Assembly (NCBI RefSeq): GCF_964204645.1
Contig: NC_134031.1
Span: 15,001,307-15,065,306, forward strand
DNA length: 64,000 bases
Reading direction: 5' to 3'
From: Tubulanus polymorphus
Taxonomy: Eukaryota > Nemertea > Palaeonemertea > Tubulaniformes > Tubulanidae
This document shows positions 1-12,500 of the stretch, piece after piece (position 1 is the first letter of the stretch; each line of letters starts with the position of its first letter). The notes below the pieces were generated by a model that worked only from the letters and a program-made list of their open reading frames with translations, made no database searches and was not told where the DNA came from. Made by a program: the position numbers and the translations under genes.

Positions 1-1358
1 GGGAGAAACAAGAAAGAACACAGATCACATTTTGACATTCTGTAAAAAGAGGCCCCTTATAAAGAACATAAGCATACAAAATTGGGTTAAAGATCAAGAC
101 CACCTCTGATCCCCTTCCCTCAACACATCCCCGCACAGATGTTAGCAGGATGAAATGGGCTTCCCCCTCTCCCCCTCGGCTTATGATTGCGTATGTACTT
201 TATGAACAGGTCCAAACACCGCGGGGAAAACCTGTAGAGTTTGAGCAACTGAACCTCTCGGACCCTGAGACCAGTTTCGCAGTCAACACTTAAATGAGAA
301 CAATCAAACTAGGATCGAATTTAGAACCAGGCTTAGATCGAATTCCATTTTTACGTCTACTAGGATTCATCGACTGCTGTGAATTCTAACAACTAAACCT
401 TGCACCGGGTAAAAATTCAATCTTAATTCGTAGTCACCGACTACAGACGGCGCTATAATTCTTCATTGAATTGCTAGAGGGCGCTGTTGAGCTATAGTTC
501 TGTTATATAGCACCGCTGACCGTGTTAAACCTGTGAAAGTCAACTGGAATGTTTCTGTTTCTCGACGACCCTCGATTTCGGTTTCGTCCACGCCGATTCC
601 GGTAGATCTTGTAATCGCATCACTCGATTCCACGCCCATCGTAACCATAGACACCCGATTATAACGCATACGATCGATTCGATGTAATATCCATCGACGT
701 CGGTCGAACATTTCCCTCCGGACGTTTCACAATTCTGCGAATAAATATAATCATCGAATATTGAATCGCGGTCCCGACAGATCAGTCATACAGAATTCAA
801 GGATAAAATTTCAAATTTCGAGTAGTGTATGTATCAGTTTCATATCCCAATTGCTGTCGACTCCTCCTAAATCGGTTCTGTTTACCTCAGTAAACTGTTA
901 ATTCAGTTAGTTTGTAATTAAATATAATCCTTTACACTAACTAAACTCAGTTTCTAATCCAGTAACCGCCTAAACCATTGAATTCAGCGGAATCTGTTTG
1001 TATAAGGCTTATATGACTACTAACTAGGCCTAAAACCTAAATATTTTCAAATTGCCAATTTCTCAAAACTCAAGTAGTTTTCTCTCAAGGATTTAAGGGC
1101 ATTTTGCTCAGCTTCAAGGATTCAAGGAGCTTGAAAAACATTTTTGGTTTAGAAGGAGTTTTCGAAGAATCAAGGAGTCATAGGGACCCTGAGAATATAT
1201 TCATTGAATACTTCAGAACGAGAATCATGAAAATCAGGGAAATAAGACTGTTTTTCCAAATAAATTCATGTTGACTCGAGATTGGTTTAAACCCCCACAC
1301 CCCGAGTTGACCGGGGGTAAGCGCAGAGTCTACCATGATGTTGTTATGAAATACTTAC
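1..1358. other. Left-edge stretch, inside the last SLC33A1 intron
   Basis: No exon could be recognised here on either strand. It lies downstream of a clear splice donor (GTAAGT on the minus strand at 1353-1358) of SLC33A1, so it should be intron leading to a final exon beyond base 1. I looked for the Cys-rich C-terminal tail of the transporter on the minus strand and did not find it. Confidence 0.5.
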
Positions 1359-4300
1359 TTTCACTTGTTCAGGATTACTACAAGTTCCGCCCTCTGGTCC
1401 CAGACACGATTTCCAAGTTAAGGCGTCTACGAACCACAGAACTATCGACACCGGCCAATTACCCCCTAGAAATACAAATACACATCGGTATATAACTACA
1501 CCGACATTCCACCCTAGATCCGCCGTGGAAACACACCTACCTAGATTACTGACAGTATTCAGCATTGTCATATACGTTCCGCCGATAGCGGGATCACTGA
1601 TCCTAGCGCTAAACGACATACTCGATACGAACATACAATACAACGCCACCTAGCGAGAGAAAAATAAACTAATACATCAACCGGTCGCTGCGGTGAATAT
1701 GAAACCGTACAGTGAGATGAGAGGCACCCCTGTCAGCACCCCCGGGGGGATGGACCAGTTTTTTAATGATTACCTGGTGCAAAGCGTAAACGAATATCAA
1801 CAATCCGTAGTAGAACATCGGATAATCACCGTTTAGTAACCGCGTAAACGGCGTCACCCAAACAACACCCGCAAATATTAAACCTAGAAATAATCTGTAA
1901 AAACAAAAACAACCGATTAGATATTTTACTGACTCTCTTCACTAACTACGCATCACTGAAATTATCACTCGATTAGAATTTTACTCAAAGAGTTAAACAA
2001 CTCGAAATTTTAAATCCATAGTCAAACTTAACCCTTTCAGTGCGTCTACATCGCAGTGCGGTGTACAAATCAGTGATAGATTTTGCTAGTACACCGCACT
2101 GCGGTGTATTGATGTAGTTAGTAATTATCTCTCTTGAAAAATGGCAGCACCTGTCAAACATAGTGAAATACTAGTAACTAACGATACACCGCGCCGCGGT
2201 GTAGATGCCCTATAGTGGTATTACCGTTATTCAACACACTAAGGTGGAATTTTTAAAAATTTTCAAATTATCTCCAGCACTATAGGGTATTAATTGGTCA
2301 GCACTGAAAGTGTTAACCAGGAACTTTAGAACTGGAATCTCTTGAATCACGATAAAAGTTGATATTTTTTGTTTACGCATTTGAATCGATAACACGAGAA
2401 AACAAATCGTACTTAAGGATCCAGTTCCACAGTTTGTGAATTAGGGTTAACTCTGAGTTAAGATTAGTTCATTTTCAATGTTTTAACTCAAATCTTAACT
2501 CACGACTGTGGAACTGGGCCTAAAGTAGGTTAACTAGTTTATAAGACGCACGAGCTTTCACTACTACTATTGTATATAGTGGAACCTCGTTACAGCGAAC
2601 TTCATGGGACCAGAAAAAATGTTTGTTATAACCGATAGTTCATTGTATCCAATCCAGTATGAAATTAATTAAATCGTCTTAATTCCGATGAATCGTTGTA
2701 TCTGAGTTCATTTTAACGAGGTTCAACTGTAGTAGCTCCTTCAGTGAGTGAGTCACTCACTCTGAATTTAAGAACTGTAATGTGCACGGTACCTGTATAT
2801 ATAAGATTTTAGGTAAATGCTCATCGGTTTCGGACCCGCTGTGTATTTACTGATTATCACTGGTAACAGTATCTGTATCGGAACCATCGGCACAGCTAGC
2901 ATCGCCAGCTTCTCTTTAGGAACTCCGGCTTCTATCAGCTTTAAACCGGTTACCGCATCAGCCGCCGCGAAACCCATCTGTCAACGCAGAAAGGAAATCC
3001 TCATCAAGAACTGATATAATACGTCGTCATTATCGTCAGATTTTAGCAATCGATGGCAAATTGTCTGATTTCAGAAGATACCGTAGTTTGACTTCGTGTA
3101 CATCGTTACTGAGTGAAGAATACAGTGAAGGTGAAGCAGGGTTTCCAGTGGTAAGGCCAGGGTAAAAAGAAGTACTAAGGACCTTTTCTGCAATTTTAGA
3201 CCCAAAAAGGAAAGAAAGTACTAGGAAAGAAGTACTTTCCAGTAAAATGAGGGCCCATAAGGGAGCATTTTCGCAATACCTTTGCCGGAATACTAGTCAT
3301 GTAGACCAGTCATATATTCCAGTGTAATTCCTTGAGACTTTCCAGCATATTCAATCTTACTGACAATTGAATTACCAGGCTTTACTAATAAAATACTTCA
3401 ACAGTCGAATTCACGACAAAATACATAAAAATTTGGAAGGACTTTATATCAAAAGGAAGCACTTGGAATCAAAAAGAAGGACAAAGATGATGTTTGTCCA
3501 AACTTTTTCCAAAAGAATGACTGCTGGAAACCCTGTGAAGAATTTAGATTTACCTTAGCCGTGAGTAGTACCGACATGTACGACAAGACTGCTGGCAGTT
3601 TCATGATTGAGAACAGTTGTCTATAAGTAACCATCACGTTCTGTAATATACTACCTTTTATTTCTTCATCAGTTTTCTCATGTTTAAATATCCAAACTAA
3701 GGACGTCGACAAAATGAAAATAATTCCCCAGAAAAATAGAAAACCTAAAAATAAATAAATTAAACAATCAAATTGGAATTGTTATATTGGATCCAGTTCC
3801 ACGCATTCGTGAGTTAAAATCTTTGATTACTAATCTTTCAAATTTCAAGTTAAACTTCAAATTACAAACTGTGGATTTGGATCCTGAACTGTGGAACTGA
3901 GTAGAGAACTGTGGAACTGAGTACAGAACTGTGGAACTAAATCCAGAACAGTGAAACTGAGTCCAGAACTGTGAAACTAAGTGCAGAACAGTGGAACTGG
4001 ATCCTGAACTGTGGAACTGAGTACAGGACCCAGTTGGACCACAGTTGTGAGTTAGAGTTAACTCTGAGTTAAAATTAGTTCATTTTCAATGAGTTAAATC
4101 AGGGTCAAATCTTAATTCCGAACTGTGGAACTGGACCCTGAAATGTGGAACTGGGTATCAAACTGTGGAACTGAGTACAGAACCGTGGAACTGAGTCCAG
4201 AACTGCGGACCGGAGTCCAGAACTGGGGAACTAAGCGCAGAACTGTGGAACTGGATCCTGAACTGTGGAACTGGGTATCAAACTGTGGAACTGAGTACAG

Positions 4301-5440
4301 AACAGTGGAACTGAGTCCAGAACTGGGGAACTAAGCGCAGAACTATGGAATTGGATCCTGAACTGTGAAACTGAGTACAGAACTGTGGAACTGAGTATCG
4401 AACTGTGGAACTGAGTATCGAACTGTGGAACTGAGTATCGAACTGTGGAACTGAGTATCGAACTGTGGAACTGAGTACAGAACTATGGAACTGTGTTGTG
4501 TATCTGTGATATCTAGAGACTTACTTGAGAATGTTATGACTCCATCTTTCTGCGGAACCGAACGAAGGTAAGCGTTACAAAAATCAGGAGATTCCAAAGC
4601 AAGAAATACAATATTTCCCAAACTATAACCAACTGTTTGTCCTATAGTGTTACACGTAGAAGCCCATCCTACATTCTTCCTGAAATACAATAGAAACTCT
4701 GAACACAGTAAATACATCCCCTCAACTCCCAAATCCATAATAATACCACATTTCAAACTTAACTGGGTGTGAATGGCTGCATTTTAGACTGCTGCCCAGT
4801 GAGGGGTAACATACCTGGATAACATAGTCAGCGCCCAACCATCGACAGCAATATCCTGAGTCGCAGCCAGAAAATACAGCGAAAAAAACACTATAGTCAA
4901 CAATAAAACGTTCACCTCTCCGCCATCTTTATCATCGCCTAGCAACTCGGTAATATGACCGGACATTACGAGCATGAATATACCCATCAGATACTGGACC
5001 GGAATCAACCATGTTTTACGCTTACCGAACCGCGGTAAAAAAACAGCGTCAACAATCGGCGCCCATAGCAACTTTAAACTGAAAGGCCAGAATATAAAAC
5101 TGAACATCGCTTGCTGTTTATAACTGACTTTGCGACTCTGTAAGATGAGCGGGATGCTCCCGGAGAGACCGAGGGGAATCCCCTGTAACACGTAGAGGAA
5201 CAATAAAACGGCTACGTTCGTGTAGTCACCCTTTAAACCCATCCAGCCGTCCTTATTCCTGTCCTCCTCGGCGTCATCGTTCTCGTCCTGCGAGTCGTCA
5301 CGGCGACTGGACCCCGTGTACGATATGTGTAACGGTACATGTGGAAAATTCAACTCCGAATCCATCTCAATATTTTCGTCGGGGAAATTGCTGAATTGCG
5401 GAGACTTTCTCGATTTTGACCGGCGCGCTTGAACTGGCAT
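1359..5440 (-). CDS. SLC33A1: Acetyl-coenzyme A transporter 1, 3'-partial
   Basis: Multi-pass transporter of the ER membrane; the family imports acetyl-CoA for acetylation of lumenal proteins and glycans. Coding exons (minus strand): 4815-5440, 4525-4679, 3554-3744, 2793-2977, 1774-1894, 1541-1649, 1359-1465, giving 498 codons in frame. The start is the ATG at 5440; an acidic, Ser-rich cytosolic head of about 70 residues is followed by the first membrane span. Family landmarks include QDIAVDGWALTMLS at the end of exon 1, NVGWASTCN opening exon 2, TGLKLIEAGVPKE in exon 4, and DPAIGGTYMTMLNTVSNLG across the last introns. The human protein is about 549 residues, so roughly 50 C-terminal residues are missing beyond the window's left edge. 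Intron 2 holds a large minisatellite. The gene is head to head with CYB5D1, 1.4 kb apart. Identification is by recognised family sequence, with high confidence. Confidence 0.93.
2029..2316 (+). mobile_element. TTAACCCTTTCAGTGC MITE, copy 1
   Basis: Non-autonomous DNA-transposon-like element in SLC33A1 intron 4-5. It begins TTAACCCTTTCAGTGC and ends with the near-inverse GCACTGAAAGTGTTAA, so it has about 16-bp terminal inverted repeats. Inside are short palindromes around ACACCGCAGTGCGGTGTA and a conserved block with GATGGCAGCACCTGTCAAAC. Five more copies occur in the window. Confidence 0.8.
2417..2520. repeat. Palindromic element with GTTCCACAGTT ends
   Basis: About 100 bp. It starts GGATCCAGTTCCACAG and ends with the inverse CTGTGGAACTGG; the interior pairs GAGTTAA with TTAACTC around TTCATTTTCAATG. 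It is one of at least eight dispersed copies (also at 3789, 4028, 10362, 34659, 36660, 49312 and 55656). The ends match the unit of the minisatellites in three introns. Confidence 0.7.
2579..2732. repeat. Palindromic element with CCTCGTTACA ends
   Basis: Foldback element of about 155 bp starting GTGGAACCTCGTTACAGCGA and ending AACGAGGTTCAACTGT. A second copy lies at 44967-45128 in NOC2L. The interior (GTTATAACCGATAGTTCATT) matches the second copy in reverse complement. Confidence 0.65.
3880..4495. repeat. Minisatellite of GGAACTG units in SLC33A1 intron 2
   Basis: Tandem array of about 20-bp units, each like GAACTGTGGAACTGAGTACA, with variants (GTATC, GATCC, GTCCA) in the second half. It contains a palindromic element copy (4028-4137), and its unit equals that element's terminal sequence. 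No gene product is implied by the open frames across it. Confidence 0.85.
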
Positions 5441-6844
5441 CGTAGATTTCGCTGTGGCGCCCCCTGGCGTCGTGTTTAAGTGCTGAAAATACGCGAGAAC
5501 TTATTGTGGATTGTAATGATAATCTGATTAATGATGAGGCGCTTTTACGAAAATGAATCCGATTCGGTTAAGCTAAATCCGATTCGATGGCGGAAAACGA
5601 AAGGATTAGTAAATCCATAGAACTATAATCGAACGAGAAGGCCAGTAATCATGTGTTTTGTTCAGCGCCCTCACCAGTGGCGATAAACAATAGATGTTGT
5701 AGACTGGTTGCCGGTCTCTATTCTTAATCTAGCGTTTTTTATTGATTTTTTTAAGTCTTAATACCAAATCTTGAAAAACGGTAATGTTCAATGCTCGCAG
5801 AGATTAATATAATCGAAAATATTTTCGAGAACCTATTGTTTATCGCCAACGGTGAGGGCGCTGATCGATTTCGAAGATAGCAAAGGCAAATGTATAGTGA
5901 CATCACGGAGTTGGCCTTCCCGTTCGCTTATAGTTCTATGGTAAATCGAATCCTTTTTCGTAAATGATTCAACAAATCAATTTATCAATTTAAAGGTCGC
6001 GATTCAAGAGAAAATGGGCGTCAATGGTGAATGAATTATTGATAGATGAAGGTCTGCGATAGATGTCTTTAGCCCGCGGTTGAAGAGGACGCCATGTTGA
6101 ATTTCACTGACTAAATTGCCACTAACTTGCTCGCCGAGCAAGTTAGTCGATTCAATAAATCAATTTACTAAACCGTTTCCATAAACTTGTTGATTTACTA
6201 AATTGGATTCACTAAACTGTGTGTGCCGTAAACGTGAAACTTTAATCGATGTACAAAGATTCAGTTTCGTAAAAGCGCCTATAATCACACATGATTTATA
6301 ACATATGTTGTGATTCCTGCACAGGGAAGCGAGTATCACCGGGACAGGTTTTCAGCACATTTAATCGGTTTTCTGCAGCTCCTCCAGAAATGGTGAAATC
6401 CCAAACGGACCTAGATGATAAATAGAGTTGACATAAATCCTGCTAAATGGTTAAAACTTACTCGATTGGTTAATTAACGGAATTAATCGAGTTTTAATGG
6501 AAAGATTGTAAGGCAACGTCAGCGTCTATCAACAACTACCAGCTGGTGCTGCCATCTACAGCGCAATCGGGAACGACACGGTTCGATTCTCGAATAAATT
6601 GAATCAAACAAAAACAAACTGAATTTCAATTTAGACTCTCTCATCTTGTATATCTTTTTAAGTTAATTGCATAACTAACGATCTCAGACTGTATTTAGCA
6701 TAACCTAAACCTTCCCGCTTCCCAGATTCCCCACCAGCGAGCACTTGTTCACTTCCGGAATCCCCGGTTCCCTGGTTACTGTTTACGGAAGTGAAGCTGA
6801 TTTTTGACAGTTTTGACTAGGATTTCGTTCACAAATATCAGATA
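5441..6844. promoter_or_regulatory. Intergenic region between divergent SLC33A1 and CYB5D1
   Basis: The two start codons point away from each other across 1.4 kb, so both promoters should lie here. I could not place a TATA box or start site. The stretch holds a 27-nt near-perfect palindrome at 6121-6147 (arms ACTAACTTGCTCG and its inverse with one central C). Confidence 0.5.
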
Positions 6845-8690
6845 ATGGGTCGCGCCAAGTATTTCACACCTCTAGAAGTGTCGATACACAACACGATCGA
6901 TGATCTGTGGGTTTCATTTTTGGGAAAAGTTTATGATTTGACGACTTTGTGTCAGAAATCAAGAGGTAAAAACTGCAACAATTCAATTCAATTTAAAAAA
7001 AAGTTGATGATTGTTTCTGTACTCATCAATTTCTCATTGTAACTCATTTCAGGGGATGTTTTATTGAAACCGATTCTGAACTCGGCTGGAAAAGATATTT
7101 CACATTGGTTCAATCCGAAACTGAAAGATGTAAGTCACAAGCAAAGCCTCAATAATAATGAATGCAACTCAACTCCAGTCTGTGTCAATGCGAGCCTGAC
7201 CAAGAATAAAAGATTTAACAGAGTATTCTACTAGATACCACCTTTTAAGAAACAGGTGGTATAGGCCTGTAAATCATTGATTTTGGGCCTCAGACCAAAT
7301 GTGATGCAGTGGCAAATAGCGTTTTTTTCTTTCTTTAATGTTACTATGTTTTTGATGAAATTGCCGCAGCAATACAAGAACCTATCAAAAATCGGCAATT
7401 GCTTCCAACGATTAAGTTTCCTTCCTCAATTCACCACCAGGCAGGACACAAACTGTGCGCATTGATGGGATCTCGGTATTGGTACAAACTCAATTGTTTA
7501 TTTTCTAATTTATAGATTCGAACGCATGTCGACCCGGTAACAGGCTGCGTGATACCCTATACTCCGCACGGCAGGTTCGTTCATATTCCACCTCCATGCC
7601 CGCGGTCCGATTGGGCAAATGATTTCGGACGTCCATGGTGGAAAGATGATTCATACATGGTCGGAATTCTGTCCAAGAAAACCAGATTCATAAACATTGT
7701 GAACACTTTGACTTCTCAGGATCAAGTTATCGAGGTAATTACTTATTTCCACAGTTCAGTATCCAGTTCCACAGTTCAGGGCACAGTTACGCAGTCCAGC
7801 ACCTGGTTCAACAGTTCTGGATCCAGTTCCACAGTTCTGATTCCAGTAGCACAGTTCTGGATCCAGTTCCACAGTTCGGGATCCAGTTCCTGTTCTGGAC
7901 CCAGTTCCACAGTTCTCAGCTGCACCCACTTCCAGTCCAGCACCTGGTTCCACAGACCCAGTTCCACAGTTCTGGATCCAGTTCCACAGTTCTGAATCCA
8001 GTTCATAAGTCCAGGATCTGGTCCTACAGTTAAAATCCAACTCAAGTTGAAATATTTGAGAGTCAAACTCAATCAAGAACTGTGGAGACGGATCCAACAT
8101 AAGTCTTCACTGTATTAACCCTTTCAGTGCATCTACACCGCAGTGCGGTGTACGAATCAGTGATGGATTTTGCTAGTACACTGCACTGCGGTGTATTGAT
8201 GTAATTAGTAATTACTAATTATCTCTCTTGAAAGATGGCAGCACCTGTCAAACATAGTGAAATATTAGTAACTAACGATACACCGCGCCGCGGTGTAGAC
8301 GCACTAGTGGTATTCCCGTTATTCAACACACTAGGGTGGAATTTTTAAAAATTTTCAAATTATCTCCAGCACTATAGGGTATTAATTAGCCAGCACTGAA
8401 AGGGTTAACTAGATCCGTTTTGATGACAGGTTATTATTATATGTGTGTTTAATTCGTAGGTTTGTTCCGAGGAAACGATCAATGAAATATTGACGCGATA
8501 TTTAATCTATAACGCTCACGCCGCGAGTTACACGTGGAAATTCGACGGAGTCGTTTTAGATATGGATAAAACTCTCGAGGAAAACGGAATCATCGACGAA
8601 GACGAACAGTTTTACGAGTTACGAATCGACGATCGAGAATTCAGACAAACTATTCACCTTTATTATAACGACGACCTCACCGAAGCCTAG
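6845..8690 (+). CDS. CYB5D1: Cytochrome b5 domain-containing protein 1
   Basis: A cytochrome b5-fold protein of the CYB5D1 family, associated in other organisms with cilia and axonemes. Coding exons: 6845-6965, 7053-7129, 7516-7734, 8460-8690, totalling 215 residues, close to the human length of about 228. The N-terminus ([26 protein letters not shown]) is the b5-like core; exon 2 carries GKDISHWFN, and exon 3 has the conserved [13 protein letters not shown] and WW motifs. The protein ends in a short acidic Leu/Tyr-rich tail (YYNDDLTEA). The start ATG is the first in frame, after stops. Intron 3 is bloated by a minisatellite (7745-8015) and a MITE (8115-8408). AATAAA signals follow at 8892-8901. 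Confident assignment from family sequence. Confidence 0.93.
7745..8015. repeat. CAGTTCCACAGTTCTGGATC minisatellite in CYB5D1 intron 3
   Basis: Tandem units of about 20 bp starting right after the exon 3 splice donor. It is the reverse complement of the SLC33A1 intron 2 minisatellite unit. Both strands have open frames of 98-148 codons here, but these only reflect the repeat. Confidence 0.85.
8115..8408 (+). mobile_element. TTAACCCTTTCAGTGC MITE, copy 2
   Basis: Same family as copy 1, ending GCACTGAAAGGGTTAA with perfect terminal inverted repeats over the outer 16 bases. It lies in CYB5D1 intron 3, just upstream of exon 4. Confidence 0.85.
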
Positions 8691-8891
8691 AGATAAAAGC
8701 GCGCGCACGCGGAGGATTAGAGGCGAAAAATATCGAAAATTATTCTTTTGAATTTGAACGTTCTAACGAGAATTCTGTTTATCAAAACTTATACCGTCGA
8801 TTTCGATTAAATTTTGTTGATTTTTCATTTCTCTACGATAAATCTATGGAAACTTGATTTTTTGTATTCTATTTCTTTTTTTTTCGTTGTA

Positions 8892-8901
8892 AATAAATAA
8901 A
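8892..8901 (+). terminator. Polyadenylation signals of CYB5D1
   Basis: Overlapping AATAAA hexamers about 200 bp after the stop codon, in an A/T-rich 3' UTR. Confidence 0.6.
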
Positions 8902-9071
8902 TTCATGTAAAAAGATTGAAAATAATGATAAAGTTTTCACAGTTAAACGCAAACGACTTTCCGAGTCTTCGTTTTATACAATTAAATTATCTTATCTACT
9001 AAGGAGACTTGATTATCAGAGGGCCAGTCAGGTATTGAAGTCACCCCCCATCCCCCCCCCCCGCCCGAAGG

Positions 9072-9195
9072 TCACCTGGGGCCGGTTCTAGTCTATAGTC
9101 TAGTACCATCTTAGTTCTTGAGCCAATCTAATAATTATTAAAGACTAGTATTAAGATTTAAGACCTCTTTTGGACTTAGATCTTGACTATGGAGC
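9072..9195. repeat. Palindromic GGGGCC..AGTCTATAG element
   Basis: Degenerate foldback element starting GGGGCCGGTTCTAGTC and ending with GACTATGGAGCTAGCCCC. Related copies are at 38127-38272 and 46533-46622. It lies between the convergent CYB5D1 and ASTE1 genes. Confidence 0.5.
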
Positions 9196-9269
9196 TAGCC
9201 CCTGGCTTACAACCCCCAAAATGATATTGTGAGAAGATTCGTAGAGGAGCCGTGTTAACCGCATTTAGA

Positions 9270-9396
9270 AAAAATAAAACGAGACGAGTAGTAAAAGCTC
9301 ATTCACCTGATGAAGCTATTATACATAAGTAGCAAAATCTCGTGCTTCAAATAAATAGTTAACCTATATAGTACTACTCGTTTTGTTGTATTTATT
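9270..9396. repeat. Inverted repeat at the ASTE1 3' end
   Basis: Arms AAATAAAACGAGACGAGTAG (from about 9270) and CTACTCGTTTTGTTGTATTT (to 9396) are imperfect inverses about 80 bp apart. The right arm supplies TTTATT at 9391-9396, which is AATAAA on the minus strand and could serve as the ASTE1 poly(A) signal. Confidence 0.5.
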
Positions 9397-9503
9397 CAAA
9401 ATAAAATTGTGAAACCATTCCACGCATCAATTGCAGCTGCAATTTTTTAAATCATTTCAAATTTTTCTACATGCAATTTTATTTCGAATAAATACCGAGC
9501 AGT

Positions 9504-12500
9504 TTAAAATCGATAGTTCAAATAGAATATATCTTCGACGAGGCATTGAATGATCTTTCGTTTATCTCTGACGATATTCCGGTGATCGAGAATCACTTGC
9601 TGTAAATCTTCGTTCAGAATATTCAAATTCTCCGAATAATTAACTGAAAATAGAACGATCATAGCATTGAAACCCGCTTTATGAGGGGGAGCTAAACTGG
9701 GTCTATTTTTTTTTTAAAAACTTACATTTATTTTTACTACACATGATGAACACGGTCCAAACAGAACCGGCAAATAGATCTTTCGGTTTCGGAAATTCGT
9801 GTTCCAGGTATAAAAGTTTCGCCAGAAAAGCATAGGCATATCTGTAGAGAGCCTGTAAAGCAGAACAGTTATATAGGGACGATTCATTTATTGCACTTTA
9901 AGTTTTAGAATTTGGGTTTTTCAACCCACCTCCCCCTGTACGCCAAATCGGTCATTTTTTCATTTTTAAGCATTACAGTACGCAATTGCACTTAAACCCC
10001 TCCCTTCCCACTCCCCTAATGTGCACTTAATAACTGAATGACACCATAACTTAAAACCTTGGTAACAGTTTTAAAGACTAGATTTTACTTTAACCCGACT
10101 TCAGCTCTACTAGGCTATTAGTCACTAACCCTTGAGTTCAGGTTTTCTTTTAACCTCCTCAACCCGCTAAGTGCCACGCAGGGCATTATAAGCGGGTTCG
10201 ATGTTTCTTTTTCCCAATGGGGGAGAGACCAGAGAAGAACCTTCGACCAAGAAACTCTGTCGCCACCAGGGTTTGAACCCATAAACCCCGGATTGACGAG
10301 ACCAGTGACCGGCGGCTTAAACCACTCGGCCACTGCACCTCTCGTTGTTCAGGTAAAAAGATTGGATCCAGTTCGCCAGGTTTGAGATCGAAAATGAGCT
10401 AATTTTAACTCACACTCAAAACTGCAATTGGATCGTGATTTCTAAAACTGGACCTTGAATTCAAATCGAATAGATAAACATACCAGTAGTTGAGGATAGG
10501 CCCTAGATCCAGTTCCACAAAATTATCATAAACTGAAATATCATGAAACTGTATCCAGGGGTCAAAGTTCAAAAACACTGGGTTACCTGGAACCAGTTAC
10601 TAATAGTAACGCAGCGAACGTCTGGCTTCACTTCAATCGACTGATACAAGTTTAAATCGACGACGCCGGATTCAGAGTGAAATAAACACGCGACTAGCGT
10701 TACAAACTCATCCTCGCTTAAACATAGGTACCTGCCCCAGTTCAACTTCAGAAAATACCGCAATAAATAACAAATAAATCCGTTCCAGCGACCGAACCGA
10801 TTGAAATAGTCTCCTTTAAAACCTGGAAAAACACGAAATAACAGTTAAATAGCATTTTAATGAATGAAATTGATTTTTTTGTTAACCCATTCACTGCAAT
10901 GCGGTGTATAAATCATTGATTGACTTTGCTAGTACACCGCACTGCGTGTACACCAAAATCTTTAATAAAAGATGGCAGCACCTGTCAAACACACCAGTTG
11001 AATTTAAGTAACTAACAATACACCGCGCCATGGTGTAGCCGCATTATTTACAGCTGATGCCTGTTATTTGATGCACTGGGCTGGAGTTTTTCAAACATTT
11101 TCAAATTATCTCCAGCACTTTAGGGTATAAATTAGTCAGCACCGAAAGGGTTAACATAAAACAATTCATTGATTTCATTAGGAGAAATGTTTTCTGTCTT
11201 CAAAATAGAGAAGATTTGGCTAATCGATATTTCTCAATCGACCGCGAGGTTCAACCTACCCGGAGATTCTTGATGCGTTAGTATTTGTTGTAGCATTTTT
11301 AAATTCTGCCACACCCGATCTGGTTGTATATAGTCAGCGGTTCGTATCGTGGCTCCATCCGGTAAACATTGAGCAGCTTCGATCTAAAACCAAAATGCAA
11401 AAGTTTGGTTTTAAAAATTCTCTAAACATTTCTTGCACAGGCTGCATTCTAAGTCAGGCCTTTTGGAACTGGAGAAAATCTGTCCAACTTGAGAATGATA
11501 CCGTGCAGTAGGATGGTATATTTGAGTACAATCAGTAGTGATGGAATGACTCGGGTTTTAGTTTTACTATCAGATAAGCTATGCAGTTTTCATTAACCAT
11601 AGGTTAAGTTCAAGCTACTTTTGACAGCAACTGACCCCAGACCATCTGACCCCAGACCAAATGACCCCAGACCAACTGACCCTAGTCCAATTGACCCTAG
11701 ACCAAATAACCCTAGATCAACTGCAACCCCAGACAAACTGACCCCAGACCAACTGGCCCCAGACCAATTGACCCTAGATCAACTCACCCAGAGACCAACT
11801 ACTGATCTAGCCCAGACTCACCTCAGTAGTCTGCATTTGTTCTTGCGGAGTCCTGCCATATTCTATCACTACATTCTCATCAACGGGTAACACTATTCTA
11901 TAGATGAAACTGCGTAAGTCCGATAGAACAGATTCGATACACGGGTGTCCGATACTCATATCTTCGATTAACATTCGATGCCAATAGAAATTATTATGCA
12001 TCGCTAGAACGTTACTGGGTAACGATCCGTTAGACACGCATTCCACGAGATAGTCCGTTAAATGTCCTGCTTTTAGTGAACGATATTCCGTCGTCGATTG
12101 AGTTGATTTCAACGAGTAGAAATCTCGAGAATGATCAATAGCGAGTTTTAAACGTTCGTTTTCGAGCTGAAACGAGATAAAAGAGAAATTTGGATGGGAT
12201 AACTAATGACTAATCTCAAATAGTAGCCGTAGTCAGGTCTATCCCTCCCTAGTCAGTAACTTGTCGGGTTTAGTTTCAGGAACCGATATTTTCATGCCAT
12301 TGATTGTGAACTGAAGTCAATAAGAAAGTATTTTCAACCCTTTTTCAAACCTTGTCATCCCTAACGTTGGTATAAGCCCATCCGCATTATAAAAGCATAC
12401 CACCAACGATTAGGTAACAAAATAACCCCCTCCCGTACCCTCTGTAAAACGAGAATTTGGCAAAATTGAACACTCAGGAAGACGACAAAATAAGATACTG

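Noticed and set aside
463-711. 82-codon minus frame near the left edge
   Set aside because: No family resemblance, and it lies in the expected last intron of SLC33A1; it does not resemble the missing C-terminal exon.
4125-4334. Open frame with repeated ELDPELWNW-type units
   Set aside because: It is a translation of the GGAACTG minisatellite in SLC33A1 intron 2; the unit length and both-strand openness explain it.
7549-8100. Open frames on both strands after CYB5D1 exon 3
   Set aside because: Only 7516-7734 is coding; the remainder is the intronic minisatellite.
9300-9360. CTGATGA motif resembling a hammerhead ribozyme
   Set aside because: CACCTGATGAAGC is followed by GCAAAATC instead of the required GAAA and no cleavage-site stem is evident.
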